Assembly: GCF_000787395.1 (NCBI RefSeq)
Contig: NZ_JRAA01000002.1
Span: 620,001 to 684,000, forward strand
Source: Solemya velum gill symbiont
GTDB lineage: Bacteria > Pseudomonadota > Gammaproteobacteria > Chromatiales > Chromatiaceae
Reading direction: 5' to 3'
DNA length: 64,000 bases
A program made the translations under genes and the position numbers. The notes beneath the pieces are model-generated. The model had not been told where the DNA came from, did not search any database, and saw only the letters and a list, made by a program, of their open reading frames with translations. Positions within the stretch are counted from its first letter, which is position 1; each line of letters opens with the position of its first letter. This document shows, piece after piece, positions 52,839-61,266 of this stretch.

Positions 52839-54740
52839 ATGTATAAAGTAAGAAGCGATGAACCACAGCACGAGTTTCTGTGGGATAAAGAGACGAAATC
52901 ACATAACCGTTACGGTAAATCTATCGACACCGTTGCGGATAATACCGATCTGCGTGAAGAAAGCCTGCAGATTAATGGTGAGGAAGCCGTTGGTGATAAT
53001 CCGAACCGTTACAAACAGCATGGCTTCTTTTTCACTGCTGACAACTGCATCGGCTGTCATGCCTGTGAGGCAGCCTGTAGCGAGAAAAATGACAACCCGG
53101 CACATATTGCATTTCGTTCGGTCGGCTTTGTTGAGGGTGGTAGCTTTCCAGATTACCAGCGCATCAATATTTCGATGGCCTGTAATCACTGTGACGACCC
53201 GGTCTGCCTGAAGGGGTGTCCGACGCGTGCCTATACAAAGTTCGCCGAGTATGGCGCCGTATTGCAGGACCCGGACATCTGTTTCGGATGTGGCTACTGT
53301 ACATGGGTGTGTCCCTACAATGCCCCGCAACTGGATCCTGTAAAGGGACAGGTATCCAAGTGCAACATGTGCGTAGACCGCCTCGAAGTGGGACTCAAAC
53401 CGGCATGCGCTGCAGCCTGCCTGGGTAACGCGCTTGATTTTGGCGTAATTGAGAATATTCCAGAGCATCGAACACAGGCAAAAACCGAGATCCCCGGTTT
53501 TCCACGCACAGATATCACAAATCCGAACATCCGCTTCCAGCAGACGAAAACGACGCATCGAGTCATGTCGCGCGTCGACTCGATGCCACTCAAATATCAA
53601 CGTGATGATGCCGAGGGAAAGTTCGAACCGGTCGTCGACAAGAAACACGGTGAAACTAAGTCATGGGGCTGGAGCAAGCTGCTGCATTCACATGAAAATG
53701 CACATGTTATTTTCACCCTCAGCGTGCAGGCCGTGATGGGCATGTTCCTGTGGCTGGTGATCGCTCCACTGGTGGAATCATTCACCGCCGGCAGTGCTAT
53801 TTCATCGATTCACTCATCAATAGCACAGCTACCGTTGATGCTGGTGATGCTACTGATGATGGCTTTCGGCCTCTACAAGCTAAATATGCACCTTGGCAAA
53901 CCACACCGCTTCTACCGTGGCTTCAATAACCTGCGCCATTCACCGGTCAGCCGAGAGATCGCCGGTGTATCGCTCTTCTTTGCAAGCCTTGTCGGCTATG
54001 CCCTCTTTGCTGTTGTCGACATCCCCTACGGTGATCTTGTTTCACAGCTGTTTGCAGTAACTGGAATGATCGGATTCCTGGCGGGCTCCTGGTACATGTA
54101 CAGGCTCTACCGCATTCCTGCACGACCCTTCTGGGATCATTGGCAGACGGCAACCGGTTTCTACGGCACCATGCTGAGCCTGGGAGGCACACTCTTGTTG
54201 CTGGTAACTGCCTTGAGCGGTGGTGCAACCTCGCAGTTCATCACGCTGGTAGCCATTGGAATTGCTGCCGGTCTCATGCTGGAAGGCATCGGTCTCTATG
54301 CACATAGCAAGTACCTTGCTGCCACTTCAAACGAAGGTGCAGCTGCCCATTACACGCAGACGACCGAATTCGGTTACAGCTATCTGCTACGCAACCTGCT
54401 GCTTGGCCTCAACCTGCTGATAGCAGTGGCAATCGCTGCCACGGGCTCATTGCCACTGTTTTCGCTTATTGGCCTTGTAACCTTGGTAGTGATGGCATAC
54501 ACCGGGCGTATTCTCTTTTATGCGCTGGTGATCCCGACAACCATGCCCGGCGCATTCTTCTGGAAGAACAAGGGATTTGTCGAACATGCGCGTGAATCAG
54601 GACTCGCAGATATGCAACAACTCGGTGTTGCCTATGAACGCCACCACAAGTTCCGTCTCGATGAACTGGTCCAGACCATCAGGGAGACCAGTATCAAAGA
54701 CATGGGAGCACATGTTGCCCGTGTCGTCACAGGCCGCTAG
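52839..54740 (+). CDS. Fused four-cluster ferredoxin and DmsC-like quinol-oxidising anchor
   Basis: 633 residues joining two usually separate subunits. Residues ~60-225 carry DmsB/NrfC-like motifs CIGCHACEAAC, CNHCDDPVCLKGC, CFGCGYCTWVC and CNMC...CAAAC for four [4Fe-4S] clusters. From about 285 to 570 there are eight hydrophobic helices like DmsC/PsrC anchors (ENAHVIFTLSVQAVMGMFLW at the first). There is no Tat signal, so the ferredoxin part faces the cytoplasm with the nitrate reductase. It starts 1 nt after that gene's stop. Probable role: carry electrons from the quinol pool to NasA; inferred from architecture and position. Confidence 0.88.
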   Translation: MYKVRSDEPQHEFLWDKETKSHNRYGKSIDTVADNTDLREESLQINGEEAVGDNPNRYKQHGFFFTADNCIGCHACEAACSEKNDNPAHIAFRSVGFVEGGSFPDYQRINISMACNHCDDPVCLKGCPTRAYTKFAEYGAVLQDPDICFGCGYCTWVCPYNAPQLDPVKGQVSKCNMCVDRLEVGLKPACAAACLGNALDFGVIENIPEHRTQAKTEIPGFPRTDITNPNIRFQQTKTTHRVMSRVDSMPLKYQRDDAEGKFEPVVDKKHGETKSWGWSKLLHSHENAHVIFTLSVQAVMGMFLWLVIAPLVESFTAGSAISSIHSSIAQLPLMLVMLLMMAFGLYKLNMHLGKPHRFYRGFNNLRHSPVSREIAGVSLFFASLVGYALFAVVDIPYGDLVSQLFAVTGMIGFLAGSWYMYRLYRIPARPFWDHWQTATGFYGTMLSLGGTLLLLVTALSGGATSQFITLVAIGIAAGLMLEGIGLYAHSKYLAATSNEGAAAHYTQTTEFGYSYLLRNLLLGLNLLIAVAIAATGSLPLFSLIGLVTLVVMAYTGRILFYALVIPTTMPGAFFWKNKGFVEHARESGLADMQQLGVAYERHHKFRLDELVQTIRETSIKDMGAHVARVVTGR

Positions 54741-54751
54741 GAGAAATCAGT

Positions 54752-55090
54752 ATGATGCAAATTAACGGAAAAGAGATCCCGCTTGATAATGAAGGCTACC
54801 TGCTGGACCCAAAGGACTGGAACCAGGATGTTGCTGAACAACTGGCCCGGACACTTGAAATAGAGATGACCGATGACCATTGGTTTGTAGTCAAATATGT
54901 TCGTGATCATTACGACCTGACAACCTGCATCCCGGAAACACGCCATGCTCTCAAAGAGATGAAAAATACTCTTGGTAAAGAGCGGGCTACCAGGAAGTAT
55001 CTCTACTCCCTCTTCCCTTATGGCTATGGGCAAATGGCCTGCAAGATCGCAGGCATGCGCAAACCACTGAAACTGTTACTCGATTTATAA
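54752..55090 (+). CDS. DsrC/TusE-family protein with only the upstream cysteine
   Basis: 112-residue DsrC-fold protein (INGKEIPLDNEGYLLDPKDW; WFVVKYVRDHYDLTTCIPE; LFPYGYGQMACKIAGMRKP). The cysteine in MACKIAG corresponds to CysB of DsrC, while the C-terminal arm ends KPLKLLLDL without the usual CysA. Thus it has the opposite single cysteine to the protein at 2657. A further Cys lies in LTTCIPE. AGGAG precedes the ATG. It ends the nirB-nirD-nasA-anchor operon, so a role in that reductase's assembly or redox regulation is plausible but unproven. Confidence 0.85.
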   Translation: MMQINGKEIPLDNEGYLLDPKDWNQDVAEQLARTLEIEMTDDHWFVVKYVRDHYDLTTCIPETRHALKEMKNTLGKERATRKYLYSLFPYGYGQMACKIAGMRKPLKLLLDL

Positions 55091-55101
55091 CAGCACGAAA
55101 G

Positions 55102-55133
55102 AAAAGGCCCGCAAACAAATCTGCGGGCCTTTT
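55102..55133 (+). terminator. Terminator of the nitrate assimilation operon
   Basis: Twelve-bp stem AAAAGGCCCGCA/TGCGGGCCTTTT with an 8-nt loop. Confidence 0.95.
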
Positions 55134-55250
55134 GTATTATCTGTTCCAGGCGCCATCTCCAGCTCTTTTATTCACCTTGTTAAATTCGAGTTATAATCAC
55201 ACTTCGGCATCCATGCCGCCTTCGATAAGTCACGACTAAGGGTTGGAATA

Positions 55251-55709
55251 GTGAATCGTCTCCTCAAGTCCTTCAAAAAGATTACCTTTGCAATGTGGCT
55301 GATCGCTGCACTCTTGACCACAACTCTCTCCCTTGCAGCCTGGAGCATACAGATGTCCGCCACGGTTGCCACGATGACTGCCAATGCTGCTGCGACAGCC
55401 ATTGCGCATAGAAAAGCTTTGACCAGGGCCGTAATGAAAACCAAGGCAAAAGCACGTTTACGCAGGGCGATTGTTGCCATTCCAATAGTGGGAATTGGTG
55501 CAGCGTCGGCCTTCGAATTTAGCGAATACAAGGAGTGGAAGGAACAGCATCCGGAAAAAAATTACACCGACTACGCTTGTGAGATTAGTCAATTAACCAG
55601 CGAGATCGTAGATGAAGTACTGTATGAGTTACCAGGCAATCTAAAACCGTCCCCAAGGTTTGTACAGGAACGAATATCAACCTGTCCAGACAGGGATATT
55701 GTGAACTGA
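55251..55709 (+). CDS. Unknown small membrane protein
   Basis: 152 residues: a membrane helix at about 12-32 (AMWLIAALLTTTLSLAAWSI), a basic Ala-rich helix (ALTRAVMKTKAKARLRRA), a second hydrophobic stretch AIVAIPIVGIGAASAF, and a C-terminal soluble part with TDYACEISQLTSEIVDEVLYELP. I do not recognise a named family, but the order of parts resembles the island protein at 42160. TATAAT at 55192-55197 could be its -10. Short stem-loop terminator of the nas operon lies just upstream. Confidence 0.72.
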   Translation: MNRLLKSFKKITFAMWLIAALLTTTLSLAAWSIQMSATVATMTANAAATAIAHRKALTRAVMKTKAKARLRRAIVAIPIVGIGAASAFEFSEYKEWKEQHPEKNYTDYACEISQLTSEIVDEVLYELPGNLKPSPRFVQERISTCPDRDIVN

Positions 55710-55758
55710 ATGAGTAATCACAGAGACGAATGAACCGATTCAGAGAAGAAACCTGATT

Positions 55759-56388
55759 ATGCCAGACAGCCAACCGACGCTCACTCAACAACTGCATACA
55801 GTTGCCTATGAACTTCATGGTAACTGCTACCTGAACATCACCAGTCGTTGCACCCTGAGATGTGACTTCTGTCCCAAGCACAATCGCACCTGGGAAGTTC
55901 AGTCATATGACCTTCATCTTGAGCATGAACCCACTACCGGGGAAGTTATTGAGGCCATGGGTGATCCACGTGGTTACAAGGAGATTGTTTTTTGCGGTCT
56001 TGGTGAGCCGACCCAGCGTCTTGATGTGTTGCTGGAAATCGCTGCGTACGTCAAACAATACGATATCCCTGTGAGGATCAATACTGATGGCCTCGCCAAC
56101 CTCCTCTATCATCGTGATATAACCGGGGAGATGGCCACAGTTGTAGACAAGTTATCGATCTCGATGAATGCCCAGAATGAGGAGCTATATATCCGGCACA
56201 CCCGGCCAAAACTGGACGGTGCCTTTGATGCCATGCTCGCTTTTTCTGCCTGCGCAAAAAATGCCGGTATGAATGTTTCAATGACCGCAATTGATGGCCT
56301 GAAGGGCGTCGATATTCCCGCATGCGAGCGAATTACCGAAAGGATTGGTGTCGATTTCCGCCGCAGGGTACTGGATGAAGTGGGTTAA
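55759..56388 (+). CDS. Radical SAM protein (TatD-nuclease-associated type)
   Basis: 209-residue radical SAM protein with [4Fe-4S] motif SRCTLRCDFCPKHN (CX3CX2C), GEP motif FCGLGEPTQRLD, and INTDGLANLLY. It resembles the short family often encoded beside TatD-type nucleases; no such gene is visible here. Substrate unknown. An ATG at 55759 gives a normal N terminus. Confidence 0.85.
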   Translation: MPDSQPTLTQQLHTVAYELHGNCYLNITSRCTLRCDFCPKHNRTWEVQSYDLHLEHEPTTGEVIEAMGDPRGYKEIVFCGLGEPTQRLDVLLEIAAYVKQYDIPVRINTDGLANLLYHRDITGEMATVVDKLSISMNAQNEELYIRHTRPKLDGAFDAMLAFSACAKNAGMNVSMTAIDGLKGVDIPACERITERIGVDFRRRVLDEVG

Positions 56389-56399
56389 GAAGCAATACC

Positions 56400-57215
56400 C
56401 TAGCAGACAGCAGAATATATCTGCACCGCCTGCTCGAAGCCTTTCGGTGTTACACCACCTTGTGACTCAAAGGCTACCGAGCCATCGCCGTAAAGCTCCC
56501 TGACATTTTCCGCAATCAGAACCTGGCCAGGTTCTGCATGAGAACAGAGTCTGGCAGCCAACTGTACTGATGTACCAAACAGATCGCCATGTTCCTCTAT
56601 CGGTTCACCGGCACTCAGGCCAATACGCAAGTAGAGCCCATCCTCCGGATTCTCTGTATTGTGCAAGTCGAATGCCTTTTGAATGGAGATGGCACATTCA
56701 ATCGAGTTGGGAACGGAACTGAAAGACGCCATGATTCCATCGCCGGTATGCTTCACTTCATGGCCATCATACTCTCTCAGTTCATTTCGAGTGAGAGCAT
56801 TGTGCACATGCAAAAGATGAAGGGCCCGGGTATCGCCATGCAATGTCGTCATCAGTGTTGAGTCTTTCAGGTCGGTAAACATAATGACCCGAAACGCACT
56901 GTCTATCTCGGGCTCAGATGAAGTATTTGTCGGCACTGGATCTTCCACTCTGCCCAGAAAGGCCTGGACAATTCCCGGATCGACCTCGATGATCTCATGC
57001 GGGACTGAACCATGTGCTTCATCATGCGCAGATTGAATTGCCTCCTTGTTTGGCGCATCAACCAGGCAGAAGGCCGAACAGCGGGCCTCATCAAACCAGT
57101 AGGTAAGAAATTTGACGTGATGCTTGTCCTGGATTTGCAGGTCCTTCTCATGCGCATCCGCAATGGCACTTCTTTTGGCATCTTCAATGAAATGCCTGTC
57201 CATAAAAATTGGCAT
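56400..57215 (-). CDS. DUF4242 (nickel-binding-like) domain fused to a class III nucleotide cyclase
   Basis: 271 residues. N-terminal ~90 residues are DUF4242 (MPIFMDRHFIEDAKRSAIAD; YWFDEARCSAFCLVDAPN). The C-terminal ~160 form a class III cyclase domain: metal Asp residues in MFTDLKDST and HTGDGIMASF, and GTSVQLAARLCSHA, where the usual transition-state Asn is Gln but the Arg is kept. It could make cAMP or act as a degenerate sensor. No membrane helix. Start ATG 57215 with AGGAGA upstream. Confidence 0.87.
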   Translation of the reverse strand: MPIFMDRHFIEDAKRSAIADAHEKDLQIQDKHHVKFLTYWFDEARCSAFCLVDAPNKEAIQSAHDEAHGSVPHEIIEVDPGIVQAFLGRVEDPVPTNTSSEPEIDSAFRVIMFTDLKDSTLMTTLHGDTRALHLLHVHNALTRNELREYDGHEVKHTGDGIMASFSSVPNSIECAISIQKAFDLHNTENPEDGLYLRIGLSAGEPIEEHGDLFGTSVQLAARLCSHAEPGQVLIAENVRELYGDGSVAFESQGGVTPKGFEQAVQIYSAVC

Positions 57216-57439
57216 GCAAAGTCTCCTCAATATTTGATCGAGTCCCTATCAAGGATAGGAGATATTTCACATTTCTGTGCCAGAAAACAAGAAATCTTGT
57301 AGTAACTGGAATATTAGTAAATAAGAGCTTTACCACGCATTACTTAATGTAGCGCGGCTCTTTAGTTGTGCTACCTTAATATGTAAACCTAATACATAAT
57401 GAATGGTCTAATAATTACCAAGAGATAGGAGAGAAAAAA

Positions 57440-58003
57440 ATGAAAAGAATTGCATATCTGATTATCGGCCTGATTTTATTCATGCCGACGACCAATGCCT
57501 TCGCAGACAAATATCAAGATACGATCGGTGTGTTTAAAGCTGCCGTAGAAAGTAGTAAATACTTCAAAAAAAGTTATGGCTATGCAGTCTTCCCAACGAT
57601 TGGCAAGGGAGGAATCGGTATAGGTGGTGCTTATGGCAAAGGTCGTGTCTATGAACAAGGGACATATGTAGGAAATACTGATGTCACTCAGGTCACAATC
57701 GGTTTTCAACTGGGTGGACAGGCATACAGCCAGATGATTTTCTTCAAGGACAAACGTGCCTTCGATGAGTTCACTAGTGGTAACTTTGAATTTGGCGCGC
57801 AGGCTACAGCCGTTGCCATCACGGCAGGTGCTTCTGCTGCGGCAACAACAACCGGTTCTTCCGCAGGTGTCAGCGGTGGGCAACACGATGCGACAACGAC
57901 TGGTCACTACCACAAGGGCATGGCAACTTTTACAGTTGCGAAAGGCGGCCTGATGTATGAAGCCAGTATCGGCGGACAGAAGTTCACCTATTCGCCAAAA
58001 TAA
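57440..58003 (+). CDS. SYLF/Ysc84-domain exported lipid-binding protein
   Basis: 187 residues: signal peptide (1-22, cleavage near AFA-D), then a SYLF domain (YFKKSYGYAVFPTIGKGGIG, GGAYGKGRVYEQG, FQLGGQAYSQMIFF, FTSGNFEFGAQATAVAI, AKGGLMYEASIGGQKFTY). SYLF proteins bind lipids; bacterial members are periplasmic or outer-surface and function is not settled. A GAGAGG ribosome site precedes the ATG and a strong terminator follows. Confidence 0.9.
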   Translation: MKRIAYLIIGLILFMPTTNAFADKYQDTIGVFKAAVESSKYFKKSYGYAVFPTIGKGGIGIGGAYGKGRVYEQGTYVGNTDVTQVTIGFQLGGQAYSQMIFFKDKRAFDEFTSGNFEFGAQATAVAITAGASAAATTTGSSAGVSGGQHDATTTGHYHKGMATFTVAKGGLMYEASIGGQKFTYSPK

Positions 58004-58030
58004 ATAGCCTGGCTGTATCACAGCATAATC

Positions 58031-58069
58031 AAGCCGGTCATCTCTCGACAGAGAATGACCGGCTTTTTT
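58031..58069 (+). terminator. Terminator after the SYLF gene
   Basis: Stem AAGCCGGTCA/TGACCGGCTT extended by CTCT/AGAG, then six T residues. It also faces the convergent metalloprotease gene. Confidence 0.93.
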
Positions 58070-58091
58070 ATATAGCTACAACATGCACCGA

Positions 58092-59009
58092 TTAATTCAT
58101 TACTGAAAAAGTGTCGCAACCCTTGAAAGTGCCTTTCTTCAAACCGATCTTGAACCACCTCACCCTCTGTTCAGAGCTTCCATGAGTAAATGAGTCCGGT
58201 GTGACATATCCTTTTGCCTGTTTCTGCAAGCGGTCATCACCAATCGCACTTGCTGCAGCAAGCCCCTCTTCAATATCACCGGCCTCTAGCAGTTGTCTTG
58301 ATTTATCAGCATGGTGCGCCCACACACCCGCAAAACAGTCTGCCTGCAACTCCTGCATGACTGACAGTCTATTTGCATCAGTTTTATTCACTCCCTGCTT
58401 TGCCTTTTGAACCTGTTGCGAGATTCCGGTCAGCGTCTGTACATGGTGGCCAACCTCGTGGGCAAGAACATAGGCCTGGGCAAAATCACCGGGTGCGTTA
58501 TGTCGCTTGGCAAGATCATCGTAGAAGCCGAGGTCAATATAGACCTTCTGATCAGCCGGGCAATAGAATGGGCCCATCTGGGCAGAGCCAAATCCACAAC
58601 CGGACTGCACTGCACCACGATAGAGAACAAGGCGAGGCTCCTGGTACGTATTCCCTGACTGCTGAAAGATCTCATGCCAGGTCTCCTCTGTATCGGCGAG
58701 GACAACGGATACAAACTCTACCAGCTCTTTCTCTTCCGCACTCTGGCTGACTGTCTTGGAAGGTGTCTCTTGTTGCGTGGTCTCAAACGAACCACCACCC
58801 AGGATCTGCTGCAAATTCCCGGTAAAGAAGCCGAAAGCCAGGATTGCAACGACAGCAATCATGGTCCCTTTAATACCCAGAAACCTGATTGCAACAGGCA
58901 GCAGCCTGAGAATACCCCCGTCGCCTCCGCCAAGCCCTCTCATTCCGGCTGTGCGCATGCCACGCCTGTCTTCGACATTGCTACTACGCCGATTTGTACG
59001 CCAACGCAT
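58092..59009 (-). CDS. ypfJ: YpfJ-family neutral zinc metallopeptidase
   Basis: 305 residues: basic start with Arg-rich tail MRWRTNRRSSNVEDRRGM, a membrane helix at about 45-65 (GTMIAVVAILAFGFFTG), then the zinc protease domain with LAHEVGHHVQTLTG (HExxH, about residue 185) and conserved CFAGVWAHHADKS and DSFTHGSSEQRVRWF. Widespread in proteobacteria; substrates unknown. The protease faces the periplasm. Confidence 0.92.
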   Translation of the reverse strand: MRWRTNRRSSNVEDRRGMRTAGMRGLGGGDGGILRLLPVAIRFLGIKGTMIAVVAILAFGFFTGNLQQILGGGSFETTQQETPSKTVSQSAEEKELVEFVSVVLADTEETWHEIFQQSGNTYQEPRLVLYRGAVQSGCGFGSAQMGPFYCPADQKVYIDLGFYDDLAKRHNAPGDFAQAYVLAHEVGHHVQTLTGISQQVQKAKQGVNKTDANRLSVMQELQADCFAGVWAHHADKSRQLLEAGDIEEGLAAASAIGDDRLQKQAKGYVTPDSFTHGSSEQRVRWFKIGLKKGTFKGCDTFSVMN

Positions 59010-59150
59010 CAGGAGGCTCCTTAACTGATTAATATCTACTGTGATTTTACGTTGTTGTTATACGACTTGAAAGAGACTGAATGCAGACAATATATCACGC
59101 ATAATGTCGCGTTATTTAGATAGCGACGTAAAAATAGGGATAACGGGATC

Positions 59151-59585
59151 TTAAAGGGATTTCAGTTTATGCCAGCTGTCGATCAACTTGTCGGCAAAAA
59201 CCTGGAGCGGTGTTCTTGGTTCAATTCTCATCGACAGTCGCTGCACCATATCATGGGGAAGGTGATCAATAACACAGCGAATCAGCCTCTCCCTGTCCTC
59301 ATGATCCGACGTAAAGGTCGATGCCGCACCCGAGGCATCAGTATCCTCATAGCGTGCAAGACGGTATCCGCTTTCATCAACCAGAATGCGACAGTAGAAA
59401 TTCTCGCCGTCGCATATATGAATATCACCATTGGGTGCCAGTTTCGGTTCAAGCTCAGCCAGGTCCTTCATCAGCTTCTCAGTGAGGTGCCTCGCACGAG
59501 CTGCACGTCGGGTACTTCGTGCCCTATGCCTGACAGCCTCAAGCTCAGCCTTCTCTTTCCGAAGTGTGTCAATTAACAGGCTCAT
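59151..59585 (-). CDS. Unknown coiled-coil protein
   Basis: 144 residues, with an N-terminal charged coiled coil (about 3-55, LRKEKAELEAVRHRARSTRR and following) and a C-terminal globular part (DIHICDGENFYCRILVDESG; IDHLPHDMVQRLSMRIEP). No family recognised. ATG at 59585 with AGGAGA upstream. It lies 27 nt from the second IS copy but is complete. Confidence 0.72.
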   Translation of the reverse strand: MSLLIDTLRKEKAELEAVRHRARSTRRAARARHLTEKLMKDLAELEPKLAPNGDIHICDGENFYCRILVDESGYRLARYEDTDASGAASTFTSDHEDRERLIRCVIDHLPHDMVQRLSMRIEPRTPLQVFADKLIDSWHKLKSL

Positions 59586-59693
59586 TTGTGTCTTCTCCTG
59601 CCAATGCATATACAGCCTAAATCACATTGACAGCACTGATCCTCCCCCAATAAGTTGGTCCACCCTTATGATGAGTAAAACGGAGGACCGAAA

Positions 59694-59972
59694 ATGGGAA
59701 TCAAACGACACAAACCGGAAGAAATCGTCCAGAAACTGCGGCAAGTTGAAGTCCTGGTTGGACAAGGCACTGCCCGCATCGATGCGATCCGCGAAATTGG
59801 CATCACTGAGCAGACTTACTACCGCTGGCGCAAAAAGTACGGTGGGATGGGGATTGACCAGTTAAAAGAACTGAAACGGCTACAGAAGGAGAATGAACGT
59901 TTGCGCAAGGCCGTTTCTGATCTGACACTGGATAAGCAGATTCTGTCGGAGGCTGCCAAGGGAAACTTCTGA
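59694..59972 (+). CDS. IS3-family transposase OrfA, copy 2
   Basis: 92 residues, identical to OrfA of copy 1, with the same slippery GGGAAAC at 59960-59966 for frameshifting into OrfB. Confidence 0.95.
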   Translation: MGIKRHKPEEIVQKLRQVEVLVGQGTARIDAIREIGITEQTYYRWRKKYGGMGIDQLKELKRLQKENERLRKAVSDLTLDKQILSEAAKGNF

Positions 59973-60820
59973 GCCCCTCGCGTCGCAGGGCCTGTATCGA
60001 AAACGTTTGTTGCATGATGGCTGTTTCCGAGCGCAGGGCTTGCCGTGTACTCGGACAACATCGCTCAACCCAGCGCCGTATTCCACAGGGGCGTCGTGAT
60101 GAAACACGACTTGTCGCTGATATGATCGCTCTAGCAAGGGAGTATGGCCGTTATGGTTACCGTCGTATCGCCGCTCTCCTGAGAGAGGCAGGCTGGCAAG
60201 TTAACGACAAGCGTGTCGAGCGGTTATGGCGACAAGAGGGGCTGAAAATACCTGCCAAGCAGAAGCCGCGTGGCCGTTTATGGCTCAATGATGGCTCTTG
60301 TATCAGACTCCGTGCACAATACAGAAATCATGTCTGGTCCTACGACTTTGTCCACCATAGAACCGATGATGGCAGAGCCTTCCGGACATTGAACCTGATT
60401 GATGAATACAGTCGGGAATGTCTGGCAATCCGGGTGAAACGTAAGTTGAACTCAGCCGATGTCATTGATGTGCTGACTGACCTGTTCATTCTGCGTGGGG
60501 TACCGGCCTATATCCGTTCGGATAACGGCCCCGAGTTTATTGCAGAAGCCGTGAGGAAGTGGATCGCTGCTGTCGGCGCTAAAACGGCATACATCGAACC
60601 AGGCTCACCTTGGGAGAACGGCTACTGCGAGAGCTTCAATGCCCGGTTCAGGGATGAATTGCTCAATGGTGAGGTCTTTTACACGCTACACGAAGCGAAA
60701 GTGATCATTGAACAATGGAGAAAACATTACAACACCAAGCGGCCACATAGCTCGCTGGGCTATCGCCCTCCAGCTCCTGAATCCATCATTCCACTGGAGC
60801 TGAAACCGGCGATGAACTAA
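59963..60820 (+). CDS. IS3-family transposase OrfB, copy 2
   Basis: DDE catalytic part identical to copy 1 (first ATG at 60014). Intact. Confidence 0.94.
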   Translation, partial: KLLSPSRRRACIENVCCMMAVSERRACRVLGQHRSTQRRIPQGRRDETRLVADMIALAREYGRYGYRRIAALLREAGWQVNDKRVERLWRQEGLKIPAKQKPRGRLWLNDGSCIRLRAQYRNHVWSYDFVHHRTDDGRAFRTLNLIDEYSRECLAIRVKRKLNSADVIDVLTDLFILRGVPAYIRSDNGPEFIAEAVRKWIAAVGAKTAYIEPGSPWENGYCESFNARFRDELLNGEVFYTLHEAKVIIEQWRKHYNTKRPHSSLGYRPPAPESIIPLELKPAMN

Positions 60821-60854
60821 CATTCAAACTGGACCACTTGTTGGGGGCAGGTCA

Positions 60855-61093
60855 CCAAGCACAACGGCCACCAAGGCTAACCCCATACCTGCATCGCCCA
60901 CCGCTTCTGGTACGAGTTCAAAGAAGGACACCAACAACATGATACCAGCCGAGAATCCTATCCCTAGGGCGATAGCTTGCTCGCTCTTGACGACGTAGAT
61001 TGCTAGTGCTACGCCCAACAGCGTGGAAAATACGGAGAGGAATGCCAGTAGGAGGACGGTAATATACGTTGTGTAGGGTAGATCGGTGAACAT
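60855..61093 (-). pseudogene. ZIP-family metal transporter, N-terminal fragment cut by IS copy 2
   Basis: The first ~80 codons of a ZIP transporter (helices TYITVLLLAFLSVFSTLLGVALAIY and IALGIGFSAGIMLLVSFFEL as positions 8-33 and 40-60, with the E-rich PEAVGDAG turn). The frame enters the IS right end at 60854 and stops a few codons inside. The remaining six helices are not found in the window. Probably zinc or iron import, now inactive. Confidence 0.82.
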
Positions 61094-61266
61094 ATTTAGG
61101 TTACCGTCCGATGCCTGCGGAGCGCTGTACTTCTAGAAACTTTCCGCACCACCTTACTACACCTGCCCAGATATATTGAATCAAGAAATCACACCGGCGA
61201 ACAATATAGGAACGGCTGGTCAAGGACTGGGACTGACCACTGATGGCACACTCATCTGGGGTCTAT

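Larger units (their letters stand above)
59637..60854 (+). mobile_element. IS3-family insertion sequence, copy 2 (1218 bp)
   Basis: Same length, ends, reading frames and orientation as copy 1 at 17813-19030; every compared stretch is identical. Flanks (CAC before, CCA after) show no target duplication. Its right end cuts the ZIP transporter gene. Confidence 0.95.
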
